Of a stretch of DNA of 64,000 nt, positions 1 to 8,354 are shown in pieces; position 1 is the stretch's first letter, and every line of letters starts with the position of its first letter. The notes under the pieces are model-generated. The model saw only the letters and a list, made by a program, of their open reading frames with translations, had not been told where the DNA came from and searched no databases. The position numbers were made by a program, and so were the translations under genes. Source of the stretch: VXPQ01 sp965248175. Its GTDB lineage: Bacteria > Bacteroidota > Rhodothermia > Rhodothermales > VXPQ01. The stretch lies in assembly GCA_965248175.1 (NCBI GenBank), contig OZ252093.1:2852001-2916000 (forward strand). The letters are read 5' to 3'.

Positions 1-918
1 CGTTCTTTCCGCGTCATATTCTTCCATCCACAGGAGCGTATCGGTGCGAACGACGAGTGGACGCGTATCCTCTCCTGCCCCTATGCGCGCCCGGTCGAAA
101 GCTTGCATGAGATGCTCGGGTAAAAACATGATCTCGCGGCCGTCCGCGGGCCGATCCACGGGGGTGCCGAGCAACACATCGATGCCCGCATCCAGAAAAG
201 GAACCGTGCGCTGGTACGGATCGATAAGCGCGCGGAAGGTTGGTGCATCGTCTGGAAGTTCTGCCGTATGCAGGGTTTCTTCCCCGAGCGCCGCTTCCAG
301 CACATCCCGGATTCGCGTACTACAATTGTCGAAAAGGAAATGATAACGGTACCGCCTGTTTTCCGGACGCAGGTTGACGGTGAGCAGGTCCACGAGGCGT
401 CGCTGCTGTGCAGGCGTCAGGTCAAGCGTCTGCTCGATGATGGGTCGCCCCTCGGCATGGTACGCCCTGCGGCTTGCCTCGAAACCATGCATGGAAAGAG
501 TATAGTCGAGATTGCCATGCAGGAATTTGAGCACGAAATTACCGGCCTCGAAATCGAACGTACCATAGTTGTAGGTAATATCGAGGCCAGACTGCGGGTC
601 CGTAATACGCAGGGCGCTATGCCCCCAAAGCGAGTATATTTCGGAGCCGGGCGGAATAGTCAGGAGCGACACGCGCATACGCTGTTCGCCGGTTCCTTCT
701 GGCGAGGCGACCGGGGATGCAGCAGGAATGGGCACCGCATTGCGCGCATCGGCGCCGGGTGTATGCTCCTGGAAAGCGCGCACCTGGAACACCGCCCCAA
801 AGGCGACCGCAAGCCATAAAATTCCGGCGAAGAGTGGCATCCGGCTGACAGGACAGGTATGTTTCCGCGCATGGAAATGGAATACGCCCGGCGAACGCCG
901 ATACGATCTTGCAGACAT
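1..918 (-). CDS. DUF4105 (Lnb N-terminal) periplasmic/membrane protein, 3' end outside window
   Basis: The minus-strand frame is open from the ATG at 918 to the window edge, about 306 codons without a stop. An AGGA motif lies 8 bases upstream of this ATG. The N-terminus is a basic stretch followed by a hydrophobic segment (MPLFAGILWLAVAFGAVF, about residues 27-44), so it is probably exported or anchored. After a short Pro/Ala linker comes a block typical of the Bacteroidota DUF4105 family (also called Lnb_N): SEIYSLWGHSALRITDP, then NYGTFDFEAGNFVLKFLHG, and later the NRRYRYHFLFDNCSTRIRD block with its conserved Asn-Cys-Ser/Thr. The family is thought to be papain-like (NlpC/P60-related), with the His and Cys as candidate catalytic residues; its substrate is unknown. 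An internal ATG at 840 is an alternative start that keeps the hydrophobic segment. It is divergent from nth. Confidence 0.8.
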   Translation of the reverse strand, partial: MSARSYRRSPGVFHFHARKHTCPVSRMPLFAGILWLAVAFGAVFQVRAFQEHTPGADARNAVPIPAASPVASPEGTGEQRMRVSLLTIPPGSEIYSLWGHSALRITDPQSGLDITYNYGTFDFEAGNFVLKFLHGNLDYTLSMHGFEASRRAYHAEGRPIIEQTLDLTPAQQRRLVDLLTVNLRPENRRYRYHFLFDNCSTRIRDVLEAALGEETLHTAELPDDAPTFRALIDPYQRTVPFLDAGIDVLLGTPVDRPADGREIMFLPEHLMQAFDRARIGAGEDTRPLVVRTDTLLWMEEYDAERT

Positions 919-964
919 GTTGTTTTCCTGCCGGATGTTTTTGTGACGTCTCTGTAACAGGTTC

Positions 965-1804
965 ATGAATCGCACCGAACGTGCCGACCGTGTCATATCC
1001 GGGTTGCGCAAGGTTATTGCGCGACCGGAAACGGAGCTGTCGCACGGGAATCCTTACGAACTCATTGTTGCCGTCATTCTCTCGGCTCAGTGTACGGATG
1101 CGCGCGTTAATATGGTAACGCCCGCCTTGTTCGAAACCTTCCCGGACGTTCGCCGCATGGCCGAAGCCGAACCCGAGGAAGTGTTTCCCTGGATCCAGTC
1201 CATTTCGTTCCCGAACAACAAGGCGAAGCATCTCGTGGCGATGGCCCGCCGTGTCGTGGAAGCGTACGATGGGCGCATACCGGATACGGTGGGCGATCTG
1301 ATGACCCTGCAAGGGGTGGGCCGCAAGACGGCGCAGGTGGTGGCTTCCGTGGCTTTTGACCGGGCGGCGCTTCCTGTCGATACCCATGTCTTTCGCGTGG
1401 CCAACAGGATCGGGCTCGTAGATAATGCGGATACGCCGCTGAAAGTCGAACAGGGCTTGAAGAGAATCATCCCCGAAGCCACCTGGGGCGAGGCCCATCA
1501 CCTGCTCATTCTCCACGGCCGCTACACCTGCACGGCCCGCGCGCCGTCCTGCGATGGGTGCGCAGTGTCGGACGTATGTCGTTACTTTGAGGAAACGAGC
1601 CGGCTACCCGGACCGCTGGATGGTCTGGACCCCGCGCGCGGGAAGTACTACTGCAAGACGCGGCGCCATTACTTCGACAAACCCGATCGCCAGACGGACC
1701 GCTACGGAACCGAACAACTATGCTGCCCGCTTTGCGGCTCCATGAACGTATTTTCCAGCAAGACGGGCGCCACAACCCGGAAAGTCAGGGATTACAGGGT
1801 ATAA
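965..1804 (+). CDS. nth: Endonuclease III with C-terminal extension
   Basis: Base-excision-repair DNA glycosylase/AP lyase for oxidised pyrimidines. The helix-hairpin-helix ends in LQGVGRKTAQVV, giving catalytic Lys121, and the aspartate follows in LPVDTHVFRVANR (Asp139). The [4Fe-4S] loop is intact: Cys189, Cys196, Cys199 and Cys205 have the C-X6-C-X2-C-X5-C spacing. The family is usually about 210-220 residues; this one has 279. The extra ~65 residues carry CCPLCGS followed by SSKTGATTRKVRDYR, which resembles the first half of a zinc ribbon but lacks the second Cys pair. The stop lies 20 bases before the gpmI start, so the two are probably co-transcribed. Confidence 0.95.
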   Translation: MNRTERADRVISGLRKVIARPETELSHGNPYELIVAVILSAQCTDARVNMVTPALFETFPDVRRMAEAEPEEVFPWIQSISFPNNKAKHLVAMARRVVEAYDGRIPDTVGDLMTLQGVGRKTAQVVASVAFDRAALPVDTHVFRVANRIGLVDNADTPLKVEQGLKRIIPEATWGEAHHLLILHGRYTCTARAPSCDGCAVSDVCRYFEETSRLPGPLDGLDPARGKYYCKTRRHYFDKPDRQTDRYGTEQLCCPLCGSMNVFSSKTGATTRKVRDYRV

Positions 1805-1824
1805 ACAACAGGGTATACAACACG

Positions 1825-3354
1825 GTGGATAACAGGAAACGCCACATACTGGTTATTCTGGATGGCTACGGCATTGCCGAAGACCCCTCGGTGAGCGCAA
1901 TCGACCGGGCCCGGAAACCATTCCTCGATCAGCTTTTCGCCACGTGGCCCCATGCTCGTCTCGAAGCATCAGGTAGACCCGTTGGTCTACCTGACGGCCA
2001 GATGGGAAACTCCGAGGTGGGACACATGAATCTCGGGGCAGGCCGGGTCGTGTACCAGGAAATTACGCGCATAGACAAGGCGATCGAGGACGGCGATTTC
2101 TTCGAAAACGAGGTGTTGCTTGCGGCCGTGCGCCATGCCGCCAACAGGGAGTCGCGGCTGCATCTAATGGGGCTGTTTTCGGATGGCGGCGTGCATTCCT
2201 CGCTGCATCATCTGTATGCCTTGCTCCGCCTTGCCGCGCAACAGGGGTTGTCAGGAGACCGGGTGTGCGTCCATGCTTTTACGGACGGCCGCGACACCGA
2301 TCCGAACGGCGGCCTCGGATACGCCCGTGATTTCGAGGAGAAGGCGCAAGAAATCGGTGCGGGCCGGATCGCGTCGATCGTGGGGCGCTACTATGCGATG
2401 GACCGCGACCGGCGCTGGGAGCGGATCAAACGGGCATACGACCTGCTCGTGCATGGAGAAGGCGAGGCATTTTCCGATCCCGCAACGGCCCTGCAAGCCA
2501 GCTACAAGAGCGGGGTCACAGATGAGTTCGTAGAGCCTTCGCTGATCCGGGACGACGGGCCGACGTCCCCCGTACAGAACGGCGACGCCGTCATTTTCTA
2601 CAATTTCCGGGGCGACCGGGCCCGGCAAATCACCCGCGCCTTCACCGATGCGGATTTCGGCGGCTTCGACCGGGAGCCGCTTTCAGACCTCTGCTTCACC
2701 CTGTTTTCGCCCTACGACGAAACTTTCGACCTGCCTGTCGCCTTCCCAAAGGTACATCTCCGCCACACGCTTGGCGAAGTCATTGCGGCACAGGGAGGAA
2801 CCCAGTTACGTATCGCGGAAACGGAGAAATACGCGCACGTCACCTATTTCTTCAGCGGAGGGCGCGAAGAAGCATTCGAAGGAGAAGACCGGATTCTCGT
2901 GGCTTCCCCGAAGGTGGCCACGTACGATCTGCAACCGGAAATGAGCGCAGCGGGAATAGCCCACCGGGCCGCCGGGGCGCTCGCCGAAGAGAAGTATAAC
3001 TCCGTGTGCCTCAATTTCGCCAACCCGGACATGGTCGGCCACACGGGAGATTTCGAGGCGGCGGTCAAGGCGGTCGAGACAGTGGATGCCGCTGCGCGGG
3101 TGGTCATTGAAGCGGCGATCGCGCACGGCTATTCGGTGAGCGTCATCGCCGATCACGGAAACGCCGACCGGATGCGGAACCCCGACGGCAGCCCGCATAC
3201 GGCGCACACGACGGCGCTCGTTCCACATCTTATCGTCCGCGAGGGGTTCGATGGCCCCATCCGCGATGGGAAACTCGGCGATGTCGCCCCCACCATCCTT
3301 GCTATCCTCGGCGAACCGATACCGGATGAAATGACGGGGGAAGTGCTGGTGTAG
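1825..3354 (+). CDS. gpmI: 2,3-bisphosphoglycerate-independent phosphoglycerate mutase
   Basis: Interconverts 3- and 2-phosphoglycerate in glycolysis and gluconeogenesis using two Mn ions and a phosphoserine intermediate. From the GTG at 1825 the protein has 509 residues, the usual length. The N-terminal metal motif ILVILDGYG contains Asp13, and QMGNSEVGHMNLGAG contains the nucleophilic Ser63. C-terminal metal ligands are visible in NFANPDMVGHTGDFEA and in VIADHGNADRM followed by PHTAHTTALVP. An in-frame ATG at 1720 would add 35 residues inside nth that match nothing in the family, so the GTG is preferred. Confidence 0.95.
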   Translation: MDNRKRHILVILDGYGIAEDPSVSAIDRARKPFLDQLFATWPHARLEASGRPVGLPDGQMGNSEVGHMNLGAGRVVYQEITRIDKAIEDGDFFENEVLLAAVRHAANRESRLHLMGLFSDGGVHSSLHHLYALLRLAAQQGLSGDRVCVHAFTDGRDTDPNGGLGYARDFEEKAQEIGAGRIASIVGRYYAMDRDRRWERIKRAYDLLVHGEGEAFSDPATALQASYKSGVTDEFVEPSLIRDDGPTSPVQNGDAVIFYNFRGDRARQITRAFTDADFGGFDREPLSDLCFTLFSPYDETFDLPVAFPKVHLRHTLGEVIAAQGGTQLRIAETEKYAHVTYFFSGGREEAFEGEDRILVASPKVATYDLQPEMSAAGIAHRAAGALAEEKYNSVCLNFANPDMVGHTGDFEAAVKAVETVDAAARVVIEAAIAHGYSVSVIADHGNADRMRNPDGSPHTAHTTALVPHLIVREGFDGPIRDGKLGDVAPTILAILGEPIPDEMTGEVLV

Positions 3355-3362
3355 GGGGAGAC

Positions 3363-4349
3363 CTATCCCGTGGCCCGCAACCGGTGCTTCTGCTGGTCGA
3401 TCAGCACGGCGCCGACAATGATGGAGCCGATAATGATCTCCTGTACGTAATTCGGCAAGCCCAGCATGTTGCTCCCGTTGCGCAGGACGGCCATGATAAG
3501 CGCCCCGACAATGGATCCCGCCACGCTTCCTTCCCCGCCGCTCAGGGAGCCGCCCCCGATAACCACGGCGGCAATGATGTCCAGTTCCAGACCCACGGCA
3601 GTCGTCGGGTCCCCGACCGTGAGGTAGCTGTACTGCATTACGCCGGCAATGCCGGTCAACAGGCCGCCCAGCGCATAGATCACGATTTTCATGCGATCCA
3701 CCTTGACGCCGCAGAGACGGGCCGTCTGCTCGTTGGACCCGATGGCGAAGGTGTACCGCCCCAGCACGGTATACTTCAACAACACCGCCGAAACGATAAG
3801 CAGCACAAGAGTAAGCCAGACCCCCGGCCCGAAAATGAGCCATGACGGCGTGGGGTCGATCAGCATGAGATTCGTCAGCCAGTTGTCCGGCGTGGGCACG
3901 GTCTGTTCCTTGCCGATCCACTTGGCCACGCCGCGCACGATCTGCATCGATCCCAGCGTTACGATAAAGGGCACGATGCGGAATTTCGTGATGATGAACC
4001 CGTTGAAGGCGCCTACTCCCGTGCAGGCCAGCACGCCAGCGGCAAGCGCAAGCAACGGGTAGAAAAGTCCCGGATCGCTCCCCGGCAGGTTGAGCACCGC
4101 AGCCACAATGACCGTCGTCAGCGCAATCTGCGAACCGACGCTCAGATCGATGCCTTCCGAAACGATAATGAACGTGGTGCCGTACGCCGCAATCCCGATG
4201 ATGACGCTCTGCGTCAGGATCGTCTTGATGTTATAGAACGACGTGAAGGCGGACGGCGTCAGGGCAGCGAACAGCACAAACACGAAGATCAACCCGATCA
4301 AGGGGCCGATCTCCGATAACATAGCCTTGTAATCCCATTTTTTCGTCAT
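3363..4349 (-). CDS. Sugar ABC transporter permease (RbsC/BPD_transp_2 type)
   Basis: Inner-membrane permease of a carbohydrate uptake ABC system. The protein of about 328 residues is strongly hydrophobic with 8-10 predicted membrane segments. It carries the family signature in EGIDLSVGSQIALTTVIVAA, followed by GAFNGFIITKFRIVPFIVTL and, near the C-terminus, VVIGGGSLSGGEGSVAGSIVGAL. The start at 4349 (MTKKWDYKAML) overlaps the stop of the ATPase gene as ATGA, a sign of translational coupling; an upstream ATG at 4457 would lie inside the ATPase gene. It is the last gene of the leftward sugar cluster. Substrate is not determinable; ribose, xylose or another monosaccharide are typical. Confidence 0.92.
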   Translation of the reverse strand: MTKKWDYKAMLSEIGPLIGLIFVFVLFAALTPSAFTSFYNIKTILTQSVIIGIAAYGTTFIIVSEGIDLSVGSQIALTTVIVAAVLNLPGSDPGLFYPLLALAAGVLACTGVGAFNGFIITKFRIVPFIVTLGSMQIVRGVAKWIGKEQTVPTPDNWLTNLMLIDPTPSWLIFGPGVWLTLVLLIVSAVLLKYTVLGRYTFAIGSNEQTARLCGVKVDRMKIVIYALGGLLTGIAGVMQYSYLTVGDPTTAVGLELDIIAAVVIGGGSLSGGEGSVAGSIVGALIMAVLRNGSNMLGLPNYVQEIIIGSIIVGAVLIDQQKHRLRATG

Positions 4350-5848
4350 GCGTCGTATCCGGATGTGGCGAATTGCATAATACGGTGTTCCGTCCACTCG
4401 TGGATAGGACGCACGGTCGAGAGGCGCCCCTTGTGCATGACGCCCAGCGTGTCGCACACACCCAGTATTTCGGGCAGGTACGAACTAATCATCACGATGG
4501 CTTTCCCCTGCTCTGCAAGGCGGTGGACGAGCTTGTATATTTCGGCCTTGCTGCCGATGTCGATTCCCCGGGTGGGTTCGTCCAGGAAAAGAATATCGTT
4601 GTCCTGCTGCAGAAGGCGCGCCAGACACACTTTCTGCTGGTTTCCGCCCGAAAGCTCGTCGGCCCGCTGTTCGACGGATCCGGTGCGAATGCGCAAGACA
4701 TCGATCCAGTGCGCTCCGTCGCTGCGTTCCTTGCCCAGTTGCAGAAACCCGGCCCGGCTGTAGCGACGCAGGTCGGATAAGGTCAAATTGAAAACCAGTG
4801 ACAAATTGAGCGCAAGGCCTTCTTCTTTCCGGTTCTCGCTCAAAAGGTCCAATCCCCGGTCGAGCGCAGCCCGCGGAGACATCCAGGCGGCACGCAGCGC
4901 ATCGTGCCCCCTGATCGACAATGTGCCGGCAGTGGCCGGCTCCAGGCCAAAAAGCGTCCGCACCGTCTCGGAGCGCCCTGAGCCTACTAACCCGGAAATG
5001 CCCAGAATTTCCCCGCGATGCAGCGTAAAACGGACGCCGCCGGGAAGGCCCTTCCTCCCCTGCAAACCGGAAACATCCAGCAGCGGATCGCCGAAATCAT
5101 GGTTGCCGGAGGGGAAAAGTTCGTCCACCGACCGCCCCACCATATCTTCTATGATGCGGCTTATGGATGTATCGGCGACCCGTCCGGTCGAAATCATCTT
5201 GCCGTCGCGCAGCACGGTATAGGAGTCGCACACCTTCTGCACTTCTTCAAGGAAATGGCTGATGTAAATGACAGCGAGTCCCTGCTCTTTCATCCGGCCA
5301 ATGGCCTCGAACAGCGCTTGCGTATCGTCGGCAGTCAATGAACTGGTGGGCTCGTCCATGACCACGATACGGGCGTCGAAGAGCAGCGCCCGGGCAATTT
5401 CGACCAGTTGCTTCTTGCCTATGCCCAGGTTGCTTACCCTTGCGTTGGGCGCGATTCCCTGCTGGCCAAGATCTGTCAGAACCCGCTCTACTTCGCGGGT
5501 GCGGGGGTGAATCCATCCGTAGCGGGCATGCTCGGCGCCCAGGGTCACATTTTCCTCGACGGTCAGGTGCGGCGCCAGCACGAGTTCCTGGTAAATCATG
5601 CTGATGCCGGCGGCGCGCCCGTCCAGCGGGTTTGCCGGCGCATAGGGCTCGCCGTACAAAGCCATACTCCCCGCATCGGGCCGGTATACACCACTCAGTA
5701 TCTTCATGAGCGTGCTTTTTCCGGCGCCGTTCTCGCCCACGAGCCCATGCACCTCGCCCGCCCGCACATTCAGGTCTACGCCCTGAAGCGCGTGCACAGG
5801 ACCGAACGATTTGCGGATGCCCTCAAGGCGAAGCACGGGAGACGACAT
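4346..5848 (-). CDS. Sugar ABC transporter ATP-binding protein (RbsA/MglA type, two ABC domains)
   Basis: Energises the adjacent permease. The 500-residue protein has two nucleotide-binding domains. The first has Walker A GENGAGKST at about residue 38, an LGIGKKQLVEIARAL signature and Walker B IVVMDEPTSSL. The second has a degenerate Walker A (SGLVGSGRSE, about residue 285), the canonical ELSGGNQQKVCLARLL signature and Walker B ILFLDEPTRGID. The asymmetry between an intact and a degenerate P-loop is normal for monosaccharide transporters of this class. It starts 19 bases after the stop of the binding-protein gene. Confidence 0.94.
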   Translation of the reverse strand: MSSPVLRLEGIRKSFGPVHALQGVDLNVRAGEVHGLVGENGAGKSTLMKILSGVYRPDAGSMALYGEPYAPANPLDGRAAGISMIYQELVLAPHLTVEENVTLGAEHARYGWIHPRTREVERVLTDLGQQGIAPNARVSNLGIGKKQLVEIARALLFDARIVVMDEPTSSLTADDTQALFEAIGRMKEQGLAVIYISHFLEEVQKVCDSYTVLRDGKMISTGRVADTSISRIIEDMVGRSVDELFPSGNHDFGDPLLDVSGLQGRKGLPGGVRFTLHRGEILGISGLVGSGRSETVRTLFGLEPATAGTLSIRGHDALRAAWMSPRAALDRGLDLLSENRKEEGLALNLSLVFNLTLSDLRRYSRAGFLQLGKERSDGAHWIDVLRIRTGSVEQRADELSGGNQQKVCLARLLQQDNDILFLDEPTRGIDIGSKAEIYKLVHRLAEQGKAIVMISSYLPEILGVCDTLGVMHKGRLSTVRPIHEWTEHRIMQFATSGYDA

Positions 5849-5867
5849 GGATCACGCCGCAGAACGG

Positions 5868-6890
5868 TTAGTTGTCGAGCCAGCGATCAAAATCGGGATG
5901 CAGCAATTCCTGAATATCGGCGTCGTCTATGTTGAAAGGGGTAACAAGAATTGTGCGCGTATCCATCCGTTCCGGGATGGTTTCCCCCCGCACAATGGAC
6001 ACCGCGGCCTTTACGCCCTCGTACCCCATCCCAACGGGGTCCTGCACGACCAGTCCGTGCAACGTCCCGTCCTGCATGGCGTCCAGCAGGATCTGGTTGA
6101 CATCGAACCCTACGAGCATCACGTCGCCTGCGCGCCCCGACGTTTCCAGTGCGCGCAACATTCCTTGCGTGGCGGATTCATTGGGAGTGAAGATGGCGTC
6201 GATTTCCGTGAACCGGTTGAGAATATTCTGGGAGACCTGGAGTGCCTTGGCCATCGTTGCGCCAGCATACATATTATCGATAAGTAATTCGGCGTCCGGG
6301 GCATACTCGTTCAGCGCATCGAGGAAGCCGCGTTCCCGGTTCGTGGTGCTTGCGGACCCTTCCTGATAACGCAACAGCACGACTTTGCCTTTCCCGCCGA
6401 TCGCTTCGGCAAGATACTTTCCACCGATCCTTCCCCCTTCGTAGTTGTTCGAAGCAATGAAACTGGATTGCGCATCCGATTCGAGCCCGGAATCGATGAC
6501 GACAACCGGAATGCCTCGGGCGACGGCGGCCTCTACCGAACCCGCCATGCTGCGGGAATCGAGGGGCGCCAGCACAATAGCATCCACCCCCCTGCTGATC
6601 AGGTTCTGTACGACCTGAATTTGCAGCTGGCGGTCGTCTTCCTTCTGCGGGCCCTGCCAAATCACCTCCACGCCGAATTCGGCAGCCGCTTTCTCTGCGC
6701 CGGCATGGATGGCCTTCCAGAACTCATGGGTGGTGCCCTTGGGCACGACAGCAATCTCAAGAGACGGCGTCCCGTCTTCCCCCGACCCTTCGGAGGAGGA
6801 TGATCCGCAACCCCAAACAATGGGGATCAGCGCGAGAAGAGCAATTCGACGAAGCGTGTGCGATACAGAGAAAGAACGATAGGAAATCAC
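5868..6890 (-). CDS. Sugar ABC transporter substrate-binding lipoprotein (RbsB type)
   Basis: Periplasmic binding protein of the sugar importer. The mature part begins IAVVPKGTTHEFWKAIHAGAEKAA, typical of ribose/galactose-binding family proteins, and continues with VDAIVLAPLDS, VVVIDSGLES, the hinge-side FTPNESATQGML and VMLVGFDVN. A signal of basic n-region, LLALIPIVWG and lipobox Cys indicates a lipoprotein. The GTG at 6890 puts a normal-length n-region before the hydrophobic core and a GAGG motif lies upstream; the longer ATG start at 6953 would add 21 residues before the signal peptide. It is the first gene of the three-gene importer. Ligand unknown. Confidence 0.9.
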   Translation of the reverse strand: MISYRSFSVSHTLRRIALLALIPIVWGCGSSSSEGSGEDGTPSLEIAVVPKGTTHEFWKAIHAGAEKAAAEFGVEVIWQGPQKEDDRQLQIQVVQNLISRGVDAIVLAPLDSRSMAGSVEAAVARGIPVVVIDSGLESDAQSSFIASNNYEGGRIGGKYLAEAIGGKGKVVLLRYQEGSASTTNRERGFLDALNEYAPDAELLIDNMYAGATMAKALQVSQNILNRFTEIDAIFTPNESATQGMLRALETSGRAGDVMLVGFDVNQILLDAMQDGTLHGLVVQDPVGMGYEGVKAAVSIVRGETIPERMDTRTILVTPFNIDDADIQELLHPDFDRWLDN

Positions 6891-6968
6891 GGTATTGGCC
6901 CTCAAGGATACATGCCCTGCAATAATACGCACGCCCGGCTCGTCGGGCAACATGCGGGCGGGTATAGC

Positions 6969-8180
6969 TTATTGATCGGAAGATTGCTCCGTGAACCGGT
7001 ATATCCTGCCGTTGAAAGCCAACGCGTACAGCTCCTGCTGCCCATCGACCCCAAAAGCCGAGATAGCAAGGTCGGTATTCATGATCTCCCCCACCTCTGC
7101 AGCGGAGCCATCCCATGCAAGCGCCCAGATGCGCCCCGTTCCGTAGTCGGCGAACACATACCGGCCCGCCAACGAAGGAGCCAACGTTCCCCGGTATACG
7201 AAGCCACCCGTGATCGAAATGCCGAGATCGTGCGAGTATTCCCATACGGGAAGTATCAGCCCTTCCTGATCACAGCCCGTATCCGGTTCATAACAGTGCA
7301 GCCCCTCCATTACATTCCATCCGTAATTCTCCCCCGCCTCAATGATGTGCACTTCCTCGTACAGGTTCTGCCCGACATCGGCAGCCCACAATTGGCCGGT
7401 CGGCGGATCGAAACTGATCCGCCAGGGATTGCGCAGTCCATACGCATAAATTTCCTCGCGATACCCCTCATCGTTGCCCGCAAAGGGATTGTCCGGAGGA
7501 ATGGCGTACGGCGAACCTCCGTCTACGTCTATACGCAAGATGGACCCCAGCAAGGTAGAGGGGTCCTCACCGTTGTCTTGCGGGTCCCCGCCGCTGCCGC
7601 CATCACCGAGGGTTACATACAGATACCCATCGGGGCCGAACACGATTTGCCCCCCATTATGATTGCCGTACGGCTGGGCTACCTCGAGAATGACCGTTTC
7701 GCTTTCCGGCAGCGCGCGGTCGGAATTGCTCGGGTCAACATCGTAACGGGCCACCACGGTCCGCCGGGGATCCGAGGCCGTATAATCCACGAAGAAATAT
7801 CCATTCGTGGCAAATTCCGGGTGAAATGCAAGACCGAGAAGCCCCTCTTCGTTGCCCTGGTCGCGGACCCGGTCCCTTATGTCGAGAAAGGTGTCGGCCG
7901 AGCCGGTATCGGAGCGGTTATCGAAAACCTTAATGATCCCCGCCTGCTCGAGTAAGAATATCCGGGCCGAACCGTCCCCCGGTATCTGAAAATCCACGGG
8001 GCGGGTGAAGCGCAGATCCGGAAACGGTTCCTCAAGCCGCAGCCCGCCTTCCAGCACAGGTTCCGGCTCCGCAATCTCATCTTGTCCACATGCAGAAGCG
8101 GTAAGGAACAGCAGGAGAAAAAAACAGATCGGGAGTTTGGAGCACAACGCGAAAGGACGGATGGGGTTATGTAGAGGCAT
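6969..8180 (-). CDS. PQQ-dependent sugar dehydrogenase family lipoprotein (paralogue 1)
   Basis: Six-bladed beta-propeller of the soluble aldose/glucose dehydrogenase (GSDH, YliI-like) family, which oxidises sugars at C1 with PQQ. Family blocks are clear: PWDF-like RFTRPVDFQIPGDGS, EEGLLGLAFHPEF, QPYGNHNGGQIVFGPDG with the catalytic-type His, LYVTLGDGG, YAYGLRNPWRISFDP, and ADVGQNLYEEV. The signal peptide ends LFLTASACG, a lipobox, so this copy is membrane-anchored and has no T9SS signal. The start at 8180 gives a normal signal peptide; the frame is open to an ATG at 8219. The next gene upstream is a close paralogue, and even the ~100 bases before the two genes are alike. Confidence 0.9.
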   Translation of the reverse strand: MPLHNPIRPFALCSKLPICFFLLLFLTASACGQDEIAEPEPVLEGGLRLEEPFPDLRFTRPVDFQIPGDGSARIFLLEQAGIIKVFDNRSDTGSADTFLDIRDRVRDQGNEEGLLGLAFHPEFATNGYFFVDYTASDPRRTVVARYDVDPSNSDRALPESETVILEVAQPYGNHNGGQIVFGPDGYLYVTLGDGGSGGDPQDNGEDPSTLLGSILRIDVDGGSPYAIPPDNPFAGNDEGYREEIYAYGLRNPWRISFDPPTGQLWAADVGQNLYEEVHIIEAGENYGWNVMEGLHCYEPDTGCDQEGLILPVWEYSHDLGISITGGFVYRGTLAPSLAGRYVFADYGTGRIWALAWDGSAAEVGEIMNTDLAISAFGVDGQQELYALAFNGRIYRFTEQSSDQ

Positions 8181-8354
8181 GTTCGGGGTCAAGACCATGT
8201 ACGGACTGGACAGCGGCATAGATATTGAAGGTACGCAGAATTTCGGCTGCGAGGGGGTTTTTTACTCTGTGGCCACGGCAGCCAGATGCTCGGCAAAGTA
8301 CCCGGAGACAACGCACCGCCTCGAGAGCGTTTCGTTTTTCGTAAAGGCGCCGGT

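Noticed and set aside
617..1516. 299-codon minus-strand frame opposite nth
   Set aside because: nth is unmistakable on the plus strand, and the DUF4105 gene occupies another minus frame up to 918.
2806..3921. 371-codon minus-strand frame across gpmI and the permease gene
   Set aside because: It overlaps two well-supported genes and its translation has no recognisable pattern.
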